Shown piece after piece: positions 45,601 through 53,985 of a stretch of DNA of 64,000 nucleotides. Position 1 is the first letter of the stretch, and the number at the start of each line of letters is the position of its first letter. A model generated the notes under the pieces. The model did not search any database. It worked only from the letters and a program-made list of their open reading frames with translations, and had not been told where the DNA came from. Source of the DNA: Devosia riboflavina (lineage in GTDB: Bacteria; Pseudomonadota; Alphaproteobacteria; Rhizobiales; Devosiaceae); assembly GCF_000743575.1 (NCBI RefSeq), contig NZ_JQGC01000007.1, positions 62,001 through 126,000 of the forward strand. The letters are read 5' to 3'. Both the position numbers and the translations under genes were made by a program.

Positions 45601-46319
45601 CCCCAGGCGCGTCAGATCGGGAAAAACTCCACGCTTCGGTCGTTGCCGCCATCGAGGCGGACATCCTCTCGGGCGAATTGAAGGTCGGCGAACGCCTGCC
45701 TTCAGAAGCCGAATTGGCGCGCCGCTTTTCCATTTCGACACGTTCGGTGCGCGAGGGGCTGCAGATCCTTGAAACCAAGGGCCTGGTCCGTCGCCGCCAC
45801 GGCGAACGTGCCGAGGTCGTCCGCGACGACGTGGAGCAGTTCCTCGGCTCGCTGGCTACGAGCGTGAAGACGCTTTTCGCCGAAGACCCGGCCTATCTCG
45901 TGCAACTGATGGACGTGCGCCGCATGTTCGAGCTCGAGGTCGTCGGGCGGCTGGCGGGCGGCGAGGGCAAGGTTTCGGACGCGGTCGAGGCGGCATTGGC
46001 CGATCTCGCAGCGGCAAAGGATTTTGGCCACTATGCCGAGGCCGACGCAAAATTCCACCTCGCGCTGGTGCAGTCGCTGGGCAACGAAATCCTCTCCAGC
46101 GTCTATGCCAATCTCTATGGGCTGATCACCGATGTGATCCGGCTGACGAGCCGCGTGCCGAGCAAGACGCAGGCCGAAGGCGTTGCCGAGCACCGGGCCA
46201 TCTACAAATCCATTCGCAGTGGCGATGTCGAACAGAGCCGCGCGCTGATGCGCGAGCATATCGACAACTCCACCACCTATCTCGAACAGGCGATCGACGC
46301 CGCAAAGAAGGGACGCTGA
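45594..46319 (+). CDS. GntR-family regulator, FadR/FCD subgroup
   Basis: A 241-residue regulator: HTH VVAAIEADILSGELKVGERL, PSEAELARRFSISTRSVREG, LQILETKGLVRRRHGERAEV; FCD domain with LMDVRRMFELEVVGRLA, YAEADAKFHLALVQSLG and HRAIYKSIRSGDVEQSRALM (Asp and His metal ligands visible). ATG overlaps the SDR stop. It probably represses its own operon through the CTTATGACATA sites at 44743-44770 until a carboxylate effector is present. Confidence 0.9.
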   Translation: MVTPGASDREKLHASVVAAIEADILSGELKVGERLPSEAELARRFSISTRSVREGLQILETKGLVRRRHGERAEVVRDDVEQFLGSLATSVKTLFAEDPAYLVQLMDVRRMFELEVVGRLAGGEGKVSDAVEAALADLAAAKDFGHYAEADAKFHLALVQSLGNEILSSVYANLYGLITDVIRLTSRVPSKTQAEGVAEHRAIYKSIRSGDVEQSRALMREHIDNSTTYLEQAIDAAKKGR

Positions 46320-46323
46320 GACA

Positions 46324-47004
46324 ATGGCGGCTTATGACTACAACAATACCGACTGGGCGGCGATCAAGCGGCTCTCCCAGTGGTATTCGGGCGATATCCA
46401 CGACGTGCTCGATGGCCGCGGCCCCTATGGCTATCTCAAGGGCATTTCGCAGTTCGGCGTGCTGGCACCAGGCCAGGTGGTGTGCGGGCCAGTCTCCACC
46501 GTGCTCTATGAAAAGAGCAGCCGCGTGGGCCAGCCGCAGGACGTCTATCATGGCGCCATCGACGCCGTGGTCAAGGGCGGTATCCTGATGGTCGACAGCT
46601 CCTGCGCCGAAGGTTCGGGCACGGGCGAACTGATGTCGAGCGGCGCCAAGACCAAGGGCGCGGCGGCAACCGTCGTCAATGGCACGGTGCGCGACCTCGC
46701 CGAGGTCCGCAAACTCGACTACCCGCTCTTTGCCAAGGGGATGAGCCCGGTGGGCGTATCGGGCCGCATGGAAGCGACCTATTTCCAGACCGAACTCAAT
46801 ATCGACGGCGTGCGCATCCGCCCCGGCGACGTGATCTTTGCCGACGTGACCGGCGTGGTGGTCATTCCCTCTGAGCTGGTTGGCGTGATTGCCGATGCGG
46901 CCGATGAACTGGGGAAAAACGAAGTCGTCTGCCGCCAGCGCATTCTGGCAGGCGAAGACCTGCAGAAGATCTGGCCAGTGGGCAAGACCGGCGGACCGGT
47001 CTGA
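46324..47004 (+). CDS. RraA-family protein (HMG/CHA aldolase-like)
   Basis: A 226-residue protein with the class II pyruvate-aldolase RraA fold: PVSTVLYEKSSR, GGILMVDSSCAEGSGTGELM, VNGTVRDLAEVRKLDYPLFA (the R-D of the metal/substrate site) and GDVIFADVTGVVVIPSEL. Relatives cleave 4-hydroxy-4-methyl-2-oxoglutarate or decarboxylate oxaloacetate; others only bind RNase E. In this sugar-acid context an aldolase or decarboxylase role is more likely than RNase regulation. It lies 4 bp after the GntR gene. Confidence 0.87.
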   Translation: MAAYDYNNTDWAAIKRLSQWYSGDIHDVLDGRGPYGYLKGISQFGVLAPGQVVCGPVSTVLYEKSSRVGQPQDVYHGAIDAVVKGGILMVDSSCAEGSGTGELMSSGAKTKGAAATVVNGTVRDLAEVRKLDYPLFAKGMSPVGVSGRMEATYFQTELNIDGVRIRPGDVIFADVTGVVVIPSELVGVIADAADELGKNEVVCRQRILAGEDLQKIWPVGKTGGPV

Positions 47005-47093
47005 TCTGCAAATGAGAGAGCGCCGGCGGCACGAAATGCCACCGGCCTCAAAACCTAAAAGAAGCCGACCGGAGGAGGGAGGCGATGACGCGG

Positions 47094-47891
47094 TTAGCGC
47101 ACGTATCCCAGACGCTGGGAAATCAGGTTGGCGTGGTAGATGACGACCTTGTTGAGTTCGTCGACCTCGGTCATGGGCAATTGCCATGCGGGGGAGCTGA
47201 TGCTGATGCCGGCAAAAACCACGCCCGACTGGTTGCGGATCGGCGCGCCGATGCAGCGCAGACCCGGCTGGTGTTCGCCATTGTCGATGGCGTAGCCGCG
47301 CTGGCGAGTGAGGTCGAGTTCGGCGCGGAAGGCATCGGGCTCGGTGAAAGTCGTCTCAGTGAACCGCTCAAGGCCTGCGCCGATGACGCGTGCGATGATG
47401 TCTTCGGGCTGATGGGCCAGAATAGCCTTGCCGACGCTGGTGCAGTGGACCGGCGAGTTTTCGACCATGGTATTGCTGAGCATCGGCTCGGCTTCGGTGC
47501 GCTGGATGACCACCGCGCGGTGGCCGTCGAAGACAGCCAGGTGCACAGCGCGGCTCGTCAGGCGGTGGAGGGCATCGACGATGACGCGACCCTCGCGATT
47601 GAGCTCGAGATTGGCAAGCACAGTATTGCCCAATTCGAAGAGCCTGAGGCCGAGACGATAGGCGTCGCGTTCGCGCTCCTGCTCGATAAAGCCGACCTCG
47701 CGCATGGCGGCGAGCAGCCGGTGCGCGGTGGAGCGAGGATAGCCGGTTCGGGCGCAAATCTCGGCCAGGGTCAGGGAGCGATGCGCGGTGTCGAAACAGT
47801 CGAGCACGCGCGAAACCTTAGTCAGCGACTTGAGGCTCTCGTCGCTGCGGGCGGGTTTGGCTGGCGCCAGTGCTTGATCGGTATCGGTCAT
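47094..47891 (-). CDS. IclR-family transcriptional regulator
   Basis: A 265-residue regulator. The HTH lies at about 25-85 (VLDCFDTAHRSLTLAEICAR, TGYPRSTAHRLLAAMREVGF); the IclR effector domain has HLAVFDGHRAVVIQRTEAEP, VHCTSVGKAILAHQ and GYAIDNGEHQPGLRCIGAPI. It is the last gene of the minus-strand operon dapA-dhaK-dhaL-iclR, 80 bp after dhaL, and converges with rraA. Its probable sites are TTCC...GGAA repeats in the divergent promoter at 50606-50903. Confidence 0.9.
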   Translation of the reverse strand: MTDTDQALAPAKPARSDESLKSLTKVSRVLDCFDTAHRSLTLAEICARTGYPRSTAHRLLAAMREVGFIEQERERDAYRLGLRLFELGNTVLANLELNREGRVIVDALHRLTSRAVHLAVFDGHRAVVIQRTEAEPMLSNTMVENSPVHCTSVGKAILAHQPEDIIARVIGAGLERFTETTFTEPDAFRAELDLTRQRGYAIDNGEHQPGLRCIGAPIRNQSGVVFAGISISSPAWQLPMTEVDELNKVVIYHANLISQRLGYVR

Positions 47892-47971
47892 CGGCTGGGT
47901 CTCAACACTTTGGCTGAACAGTCGCGCACGACCGTAAAGCCTGATCCTCTTATTTCACTTCCTGGCCGCTC

Positions 47972-48607
47972 TCAAGCAACGGGCTTTGCGCCATGCTGAG
48001 AGGTTTTGGCAAGACTGCGAACGATTTCGGCCAAAGCCAGCATGCCGGGGTCGTCAAGACCAACGCTCTTTTCGGCGAACATGCGGGCCCGGCCCATGGC
48101 GGATGGGCGGTTGCGGAATTCGGCGAGGACGGCGTCCATAGCCTTTTCGGCCGCAGCGGCAGCGCTGGCAGCGTCCGTCTTGCCTTCGACGCCGCTGGCG
48201 AGCGCGTCGAGGCCGTCGATGATGGTTTTGGCGCCCAGTTCAGCCTTGCCGCGGGCCATGGCGGCGTAGCGGATGGCGGCGAGGAGGCCGGAGAGATCTG
48301 TCCATGGCAGTTCGGCCTTGCCAGCGGTGGCTTTGCCGGCCGTCATCATGGCGGTGATGATGAGCGTGCCGAGGCTGGAGCCGGTCGAGGCCGCGCCGGC
48401 CTTGGCGAGGGCCATGAAGCCGGCGCCGAGGTTTTCGGCATTTTTGACGTCCACCGCAGCAAACGTGCCGATGAGGCGGGCCAGCATGGTGCCGGTGTCA
48501 CCGTCGCCCAATTTGGCGTCGGCGGCGTTGAGCACGTCGGTCAGGCTGGACATGGCGGCATTGGCGCGGGCGATGGCGTCGGCCAAGGTTGCAAGCGTGA
48601 TGGCCAT
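47972..48607 (-). CDS. dhaL: DhaL-like kinase subunit (DAK2 domain)
   Basis: A 211-residue ADP/ATP-binding subunit of the dihydroxyacetone-kinase family. The metal-binding segment is LNAADAKLGDGDTGTMLARL: the three Asp are kept, but the His of canonical GDGDHG is Thr. Other DhaL features are ASTGSSLGTLIITAMMTAGK and AAAEKAMDAVLAEF. It provides ATP to the DhaK-like subunit encoded 3 bp upstream. There is no DhaM, so phosphoryl donor is ATP and not the PTS. Confidence 0.85.
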   Translation of the reverse strand: MAITLATLADAIARANAAMSSLTDVLNAADAKLGDGDTGTMLARLIGTFAAVDVKNAENLGAGFMALAKAGAASTGSSLGTLIITAMMTAGKATAGKAELPWTDLSGLLAAIRYAAMARGKAELGAKTIIDGLDALASGVEGKTDAASAAAAAEKAMDAVLAEFRNRPSAMGRARMFAEKSVGLDDPGMLALAEIVRSLAKTSQHGAKPVA

Positions 48608-48610
48608 GGT

Positions 48611-49606
48611 TCAGCCAACCTTCCAGAAGGGGCACTCGGCGGGAGCTGCCAAGAGGGATTCGGTTTCGTCGTCGAGGAAGCAGAGGCTGATCGAGGCGCC
48701 GCCCATCTCCATCGACGTCACATAGGGCCCGATCAACGGATTGACGATCGTGAGGCCCGCCGCATCGAGCCGCTGGGCGGCACGACGGTAGAGAATGAAA
48801 AGCTCCTCGAAGGGCGTGGAGCCGAGGCTGTTGACGAGCACGGCGACGCGGCTTGCACCCTCGGGCTTTTCGGCAAGGATCAAGGAAATCATCTCGTCTA
48901 CGAGTTCGTCGGCGGGGCGGATCTTGTGGCGCCAGATGCCGGGCTCGCCATGGATGCCCATGCCGAATTCGATCTCGTCGTCGGCAATGGTGAAATTGGG
49001 GCTGGCGGCGCCGGGGATCTGGCAGGAGGAGAGCGCAACGCCGATGGTGCGGGTGCGATCGACGGTCTTCTGCGCGATTGTCGCGACCTCGTCGAGGCGG
49101 GCGCCCTGTTCGGCGAGGGCGCCGGCGGTCTTGTAGGCAAAGATCAGGCCGGCGACGCCGCGACGCTTCTGGCTCTCTTCGGGCTTGGCGCTGGCGATAT
49201 CGTCGGTGCCGAGGACAGTGCGGGTTTCGACCCCGTCCATGGCGGCGAACTCACCAGCCATTTCGAAATTCATCTTGTCCCCGCCATAGTTGCCGAAGAG
49301 GCAGAGGACGCCCGCGCCACCATTGGCGGCTGCGATCGCGTCCTGGCAGGAATTGATGGTCGGGCCTTCAAAGACGTTGCCGATGGCACAGGCATCGAGC
49401 AGACCCCGGCCCACATAGCCGGTGAACAGCGGGAGGTGGCCCGAGCCGCCGCCGGAAACGACGCCGACCTTGCCCTGGCGCATTTTCGTGCTGCGGGCGA
49501 TGGCGCGGCGATCATCGCCGACGCGAACAAGGCCCGGATGGGCGAGGCAGAGACCGTCGAGCATCTCGTCGACATAGTTGGCGGGGTCGTTGATCAGCTT
49601 TTTCAT
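48611..49606 (-). CDS. dhaK: DhaK-like kinase subunit with altered active site
   Basis: A 331-residue DhaK-family protein. The substrate His is kept in GIHGEPGIW, and the catalytic Asp in LFGNYGGDKMNFEMA. The P-loop-like motif is GGGSGHLPLFTGYVGRGLLD, whereas canonical DhaK has GGGSGHEPxHxGYxG, so the Glu and second His are replaced. This suggests a ketose or tetrose other than dihydroxyacetone, as in erythrulose-kinase-type relatives. Start MKKLINDPANYVDEMLDGL at 49606; a longer frame is not needed. Confidence 0.85.
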   Translation of the reverse strand: MKKLINDPANYVDEMLDGLCLAHPGLVRVGDDRRAIARSTKMRQGKVGVVSGGGSGHLPLFTGYVGRGLLDACAIGNVFEGPTINSCQDAIAAANGGAGVLCLFGNYGGDKMNFEMAGEFAAMDGVETRTVLGTDDIASAKPEESQKRRGVAGLIFAYKTAGALAEQGARLDEVATIAQKTVDRTRTIGVALSSCQIPGAASPNFTIADDEIEFGMGIHGEPGIWRHKIRPADELVDEMISLILAEKPEGASRVAVLVNSLGSTPFEELFILYRRAAQRLDAAGLTIVNPLIGPYVTSMEMGGASISLCFLDDETESLLAAPAECPFWKVG

Positions 49607-49669
49607 GTCGTCCTCCCAGGCGTCGTGGTGGGGGGCGGGCCGCTTTTGCGGCGGCCCGCCTCCGGTCAA

Positions 49670-50605
49670 TCAGGCGGCCGACTTGGCGCGCACATTGGTC
49701 AGTTCGAGAACCGGACCGAGCACGGCATCGATCGCAGCCTTCTGCGCTTCGGTGACGCGTTCCATCGGGGCGCGCGGGTGGAAGAGCGGCAGGCCCTGGC
49801 GGTGCTGGATGTACTTTACGCAGGCCGGCAGGTTGTCGTGGCGAAGGGCATTCCAGAGCGCGTTGAGGCGGAAGTGGATATCCTTGGCGGTCTTGTGGTC
49901 GCCCGCCTGCACGGCGTCGAAGAGCTTTACGGTGACGCCGGGAACGGCACAGGTGAGTGCGCTGATGGCACCATGAGCGCCGAGGGCGAAGCTCGGATAG
50001 AGCAGTGCGTCGATGCCGGTGAGGACGATATTTTCGGGCTTGGAGCGCAGCATGAGGTCGGAGACCGACTTCACATCGCCCGAGGACTGCTTCATGCCGA
50101 CGACGCCGGGAACGGCTTCCATGATGGCGAGCATGTCATCGATGGAGAGGTAGTTCCACGGAATGACGTTGTAGATCAGAATCGGAACCTGGGTCTCTTC
50201 CCAGATGGCGCGGAAGTGCTCGATAGTGGCTTCGCGGCCGGGCTTGAACAGGTAGTGGACCGGGGTCACCTGCAGGGCGTCGATCTTGATGTCGCCCAGC
50301 GCCTTGACGCGGTCGATAGCTTCGCGGGTCGACTGTACGATAAGGCCGACGACGAAGGGCACGCGACCGGCATTGGCGTCGTGCGCCTCGATCATGGCTT
50401 CGGTGAATTCGGTGGAGGAGAGCGTGTGGCCCTCACCGGTCGAGCCGCCGACGACGAGGCCGCGCACGCCGGAATCGATCATGAAGTCGACCTGAGCCTT
50501 GAGCGCACCTTTGACGAGGTTGCCCTTTTCGTCGAACGGCATGGAAAGGGGCGGCAGGATGCCTGTCAGGGTGTTGCGCAGCTTGAGCGCGATGGGGTTG
50601 CTCAT
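49670..50605 (-). CDS. DapA-family aldolase (dihydrodipicolinate synthase family)
   Basis: A 311-residue TIM-barrel lyase. It has the canonical GGSTGEGHTLSSTEF (GTTGE-type loop), Tyr in ILIYNVIPWNY and the Schiff-base Lys in GVVGMKQSSGD. True DapA specificity is unlikely in a catabolic operon; relatives act on 2-keto-3-deoxy sugar acids or similar 2-oxo acids. First gene of the minus-strand operon with dhaK (63 bp later, across a GC hairpin), dhaL and iclR. Confidence 0.9.
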   Translation of the reverse strand: MSNPIALKLRNTLTGILPPLSMPFDEKGNLVKGALKAQVDFMIDSGVRGLVVGGSTGEGHTLSSTEFTEAMIEAHDANAGRVPFVVGLIVQSTREAIDRVKALGDIKIDALQVTPVHYLFKPGREATIEHFRAIWEETQVPILIYNVIPWNYLSIDDMLAIMEAVPGVVGMKQSSGDVKSVSDLMLRSKPENIVLTGIDALLYPSFALGAHGAISALTCAVPGVTVKLFDAVQAGDHKTAKDIHFRLNALWNALRHDNLPACVKYIQHRQGLPLFHPRAPMERVTEAQKAAIDAVLGPVLELTNVRAKSAA

Positions 50606-50702
50606 CGAATTCCTCCAAGGCCTGGACGGCCGCCACCATGGCGATACCAGTCCGAAATTTTTCCACCATGCGAGGCGTCATCTACATCTCGCAATCATGA
50701 AA

Positions 50703-50880
50703 TTCCACAATACGGAACATCATTCCTGCATTTGATAGGTGTGGTGGTGTTGCCCTGTCAATATATTTGGGCTGATTTGCGCATAAATGCAGATTCAGCG
50801 CTCGGGGAGTTGACATGTTAGTTCCGGAATGTGGTACAGAAGTTTGCAATACGGCAAGCAATGTTCGTATGTCGGAACAT
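50703..50880. promoter_or_regulatory. Divergent control region with IclR-type repeats
   Basis: Between the divergent starts at 50605 and 50904 lie TTCC-N7-GGAA (50703-50717), TTCCGGAA (50822-50829) and ATGTTC-N8-GAACAT (50861-50880). The last overlaps the region just upstream of tctC, the first sits before the dapA-like gene. The IclR protein of this operon is the likely binder. The 298-bp interval contains no gene. Confidence 0.5.
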
Positions 50881-50903
50881 CCGACTTTCCTGGGAGGACA
50901 GAA

Positions 50904-51863
50904 ATGACCCATTTGAAGACGCTCGCTGGCGCTCTTGCGCTCTCGGTCCTGGCAATTGCGCCGGCGGCTGCGCAGTATCCTGATCACGCCATCAACCTGA
51001 TCGTGCCGTGGGCTGCCGGTGGCGGCACCGACGCAACGGGCCGCATCATCGCGACGCTGCTCGAAAAAGAGCTGGGCCAGCCGATCAACGTCATCAACCG
51101 CACCGGCGGCGGCGGCATTGTCGGCCACACCGAAATTTCCTACTCGCCGCCCGATGGCTATACGCTGGGCGTGATCACGACCGAACTGTCCATGTATCAC
51201 TGGACCGGTGTGTCGCCGCTCAACTACGAGAACTACGAACCGATCGCGCTGTTCAACGCCGATCCGGAAGCCGTGTTCGTGCGCACCGATGGCCCGTCGA
51301 TCGAAGACCTGCTCTCCGAAATCCGCGCCAATCCAGGTTCGGTGAAGGCTTCTGGTGCCAACCTCGGCGGAATGGCGCATCTGGGTTGGGCAGGCGTGCT
51401 CGTGACAAACGAGATCGATCCGGCGGCTGCGCCCTGGGTTCCCTCGGAAGGCGCCTCGGCCAGCCTTCAGTTGCTTGCTTCTGGCGCCATTAGCGTCGTG
51501 ACCACCACCATGCCCGACGCGCGGCCCATGGTTGATGCGGGCGAAGTAAAGCCGCTGATTGTTGCCGCCAACGAGCGTGTTGCGGCTGCCCCCGACGTGC
51601 CGACCGCCGAAGAGGCGCTGGGGAACAAGTGGGCCGCCTATGCATGGCGCGGCATTGCCGCTCCAAAGGGCCTGCCGGAAGACGTCAAGGCACGCCTCGC
51701 CGAAGCCATGGACAAGGTCGTCAATTCCCAGGAGTTCAAGGACTTCATGGCCCAGCGCAATTTCGGCATCGACTATCGTGATGCGGCTGGCTTTGAAGCC
51801 TTCCTCAAGGATGCCGACGAGTCCATCGGCAAGGCCCTGCAGGCCGTTGGCCTCGCCAAGTAA
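50904..51863 (+). CDS. tctC: Tripartite tricarboxylate transporter receptor (TctC)
   Basis: A 319-residue periplasmic receptor (Bug family). Signal peptide MTHLKTLAGALALSVLAIAP ends at AAAQ; the mature part begins YPDHAINLIVPWAAGGGTDA, the carboxylate-clamping loop of the family. Further features are VINRTGGGGIVGHTEISYSP and LPEDVKARLAEAMDKVVNS. It captures a carboxylated substrate for TctAB. A GGGAGGACAG site precedes ATG 50904. Confidence 0.92.
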   Translation: MTHLKTLAGALALSVLAIAPAAAQYPDHAINLIVPWAAGGGTDATGRIIATLLEKELGQPINVINRTGGGGIVGHTEISYSPPDGYTLGVITTELSMYHWTGVSPLNYENYEPIALFNADPEAVFVRTDGPSIEDLLSEIRANPGSVKASGANLGGMAHLGWAGVLVTNEIDPAAAPWVPSEGASASLQLLASGAISVVTTTMPDARPMVDAGEVKPLIVAANERVAAAPDVPTAEEALGNKWAAYAWRGIAAPKGLPEDVKARLAEAMDKVVNSQEFKDFMAQRNFGIDYRDAAGFEAFLKDADESIGKALQAVGLAK

Positions 51864-51880
51864 GCGTTCCGGCTGTTGGA

Positions 51881-51903
51881 CGGCCGGGATGCATTCCCGG
51901 CCG
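51881..51903 (+). other. Hairpin between tctC and tctB
   Basis: Perfect nine-base arms CGGCCGGGA / TCCCGGCCG with a five-base loop, 17 bp after the tctC stop, no T-run. The 160-bp gap that follows holds no gene. Confidence 0.55.
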
Positions 51904-52024
51904 CTCCCTCTCCAGAGTCCAACGATCCAGTCTCCCGAAGGGATCAGGCGCTCTGGTTTTTCTTTTGCGCTGCGGTTCTGCCCCGAACCGTCGCGCCTTG
52001 GTCCAGTGCTTTTAGGAGGAGCGC

Positions 52025-52477
52025 ATGAGGCAGTCATTTCCAATGGATAGCGCCTTGGGCGTGGTCTTTGCGTTGGGCGGCGCTGCAATCCTACAGCAGG
52101 CGCTCGCCATGCAGACCCTACCCGGCATGAATGTGGGCCCCGGCCTCTTCCCCTCGATCGTCGGCGCCGGCATGGCCATCATGGGCGTGGCGCTCACCAT
52201 CCAGGGCTGGATCGTGCGCGATACGCCCGAGGACGAAGCCCAGCCGCTCGTCACCTGGTTTGCCGTGGGCATTGTCGTGGCCCTCGCGGTGACGACCCTG
52301 GCCATGCCCTATCTCGGCTTCCTCGTCGCCGGCACCATCTTCTCAGTGGTGATCGTGCTGATGAGCGGCGGCAAGTGGCTCCCCGCCATCATCTTCAGCC
52401 CCATCGCCTCGGCAGGCATCTACTATCTGTTCATGTCGGGCTTCCGGGTTCCCCTTCCTCGCGGCATCCTGGGATAG
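52025..52477 (+). CDS. tctB: Tripartite tricarboxylate transporter small membrane subunit (TctB)
   Basis: A 150-residue protein with four membrane helices (SALGVVFALGGAAILQQAL; FAVGIVVALAVTTLAMPYLG; FLVAGTIFSVVIVLM). MNVGPGLFPSIVGAGMAIMG is the family signature. ATG 52025 has TAGGAGGAG upstream. It is followed 5 bp later by tctA. Confidence 0.9.
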   Translation: MRQSFPMDSALGVVFALGGAAILQQALAMQTLPGMNVGPGLFPSIVGAGMAIMGVALTIQGWIVRDTPEDEAQPLVTWFAVGIVVALAVTTLAMPYLGFLVAGTIFSVVIVLMSGGKWLPAIIFSPIASAGIYYLFMSGFRVPLPRGILG

Positions 52478-52482
52478 AGATC

Positions 52483-53985
52483 ATGGACGCATTCGCTCTT
52501 GCCGTCGGCCTCGTCTTCAATGCCGAAACGCTGATCACCATTTTCCTCGCCGCCGTTTTTGGCCTGTTTGTCGGTGCCATTCCGGGCCTCACTGCCACCA
52601 TGGCCACAGCGCTCCTTGTGCCCATCACCTTCTATATGGCGCCCATTCCGGCCATTGCCGCGATCATCTCCTGTACCGCCATGGCAATCACGGCCGGTGA
52701 CCTACCCGGCACGCTGTTGCGCATTCCCGGCACGCCGGCATCCGCCGCCTATGTGGAAGATTCGTATCGCCTCGCCCAGAACGGCAAGGCAGGTCTCGCC
52801 ATCGGTATCGGCGTGGTCGGCTCGGTTCTGGGCGGGCTTTTTGGTTTCCTGTTCCTGCTTTTCACTGCGCCTATGCTGGCCAAAGTCGCTCTGGGCTTTT
52901 CGAGCTTTGAATATTTCTGGCTTGCGGTTCTGGGCCTTTCCTGCGCTGCGCTAATCTCGTCGGGTGGCCTCGTGAAGGGCGCACTTGCCCTACTGCTCGG
53001 CCTTTTCATTGCGCAGGTGGGCATGGACCCGCTCACGGCAACGCCGCGCTTTACCTTCGGCAATCTCGAACTCATGGGCGGCATCAGCTTCATCCCCATC
53101 ATGATCGGGATGTTCGCCGTGTCCGAAGTTATGCGCGCGGGACGCCGCGCCATGGCCGAAGTGCCGCAGATGAACCTCAAGAACCCATTTGAAGGTACAC
53201 TGGGCGCGCTCTGGAAGTATCGCAAGAACCAGGTCCGTGGTTCGGTTATCGGCTCGCTGTTAGGAGCACTACCCGGTGTTGGCGGCGACCTTGCAGCCTG
53301 GATCACCTATTCGCTGGCCAAGCGGACCTCCAAGGAACCGGAAAAGTTCGGCAAGGGCCATCCCGAGGGCCTCGTCGAGGCTGGCGCCACCAATAATGCC
53401 GCGCTCAGCGCCTCGTGGATCCCGGCCATGGTGTTCGGCATTCCCGGCGACGCTGTGACCGCCATTGCCGTAGGCGTTCTGGTGATGAAGGGGCTCGACC
53501 CCGGGCCGACGCTAATGACGCTGCATCCGGAGAACTTCTACGCGGTGATGATCGTCTTCGCCATCGCCAACATCCTGATGCTGCCGCTCGGCTGGGTGGC
53601 CGCAAAATCGGCCCGCTGGATTTTTGAAGTGCCGCGGGCGCTGCTCAATGCCGCCATCCTGCTCTTTTGTATCGTTGGTTCCTACTCGATCAATAATTCG
53701 ATGTTCGGCGTCTGGCTGATGCTGGGTGCAGGTATCGTGGCCTATGTACTCGAAGCACGAATGATCGCTATTGCACCGATCATTCTGGGCATCGTGCTGG
53801 GACCGCTGGTGGAAACCAATTTTACCACCTCGATGATGATCGCCGACGGCAACCTGCTCGGCTTCTTCGGCCGGCCCGTTGCTGCCGTGTTCGGCGTGGC
53901 TACGCTGCTGATCTGGGCTGTATCGATCTATCGAACCGTTTCTGACGCTCGAAATGCGAGGCTAGAAGCGGCAGGACACGCCTGA
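52483..53985 (+). CDS. tctA: Tripartite tricarboxylate transporter large membrane subunit (TctA)
   Basis: A 500-residue, roughly twelve-helix secondary carrier. Signatures are FVGAIPGLTATMATALLVPI near residue 27 and GALPGVGGDLAAWITYSLAK, the duplicated glycine-rich half-site, plus ALSASWIPAMVFGIPGDAVT. It is driven by cation gradient and fed by TctC. The start at 52483 lacks a strong site but is 5 bp after tctB, so coupling is likely. A C-terminal fragment of a different TctA lies at 26803-27089. Confidence 0.93.
   Translation: MDAFALAVGLVFNAETLITIFLAAVFGLFVGAIPGLTATMATALLVPITFYMAPIPAIAAIISCTAMAITAGDLPGTLLRIPGTPASAAYVEDSYRLAQNGKAGLAIGIGVVGSVLGGLFGFLFLLFTAPMLAKVALGFSSFEYFWLAVLGLSCAALISSGGLVKGALALLLGLFIAQVGMDPLTATPRFTFGNLELMGGISFIPIMIGMFAVSEVMRAGRRAMAEVPQMNLKNPFEGTLGALWKYRKNQVRGSVIGSLLGALPGVGGDLAAWITYSLAKRTSKEPEKFGKGHPEGLVEAGATNNAALSASWIPAMVFGIPGDAVTAIAVGVLVMKGLDPGPTLMTLHPENFYAVMIVFAIANILMLPLGWVAAKSARWIFEVPRALLNAAILLFCIVGSYSINNSMFGVWLMLGAGIVAYVLEARMIAIAPIILGIVLGPLVETNFTTSMMIADGNLLGFFGRPVAAVFGVATLLIWAVSIYRTVSDARNARLEAAGHA

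Noticed and set aside
47993..50821. A 942-codon plus-strand open frame across iclR, dhaL, dhaK and the dapA-like gene.
   Set aside because: Antisense artefact of high third-position GC; the minus-strand genes are unambiguous.
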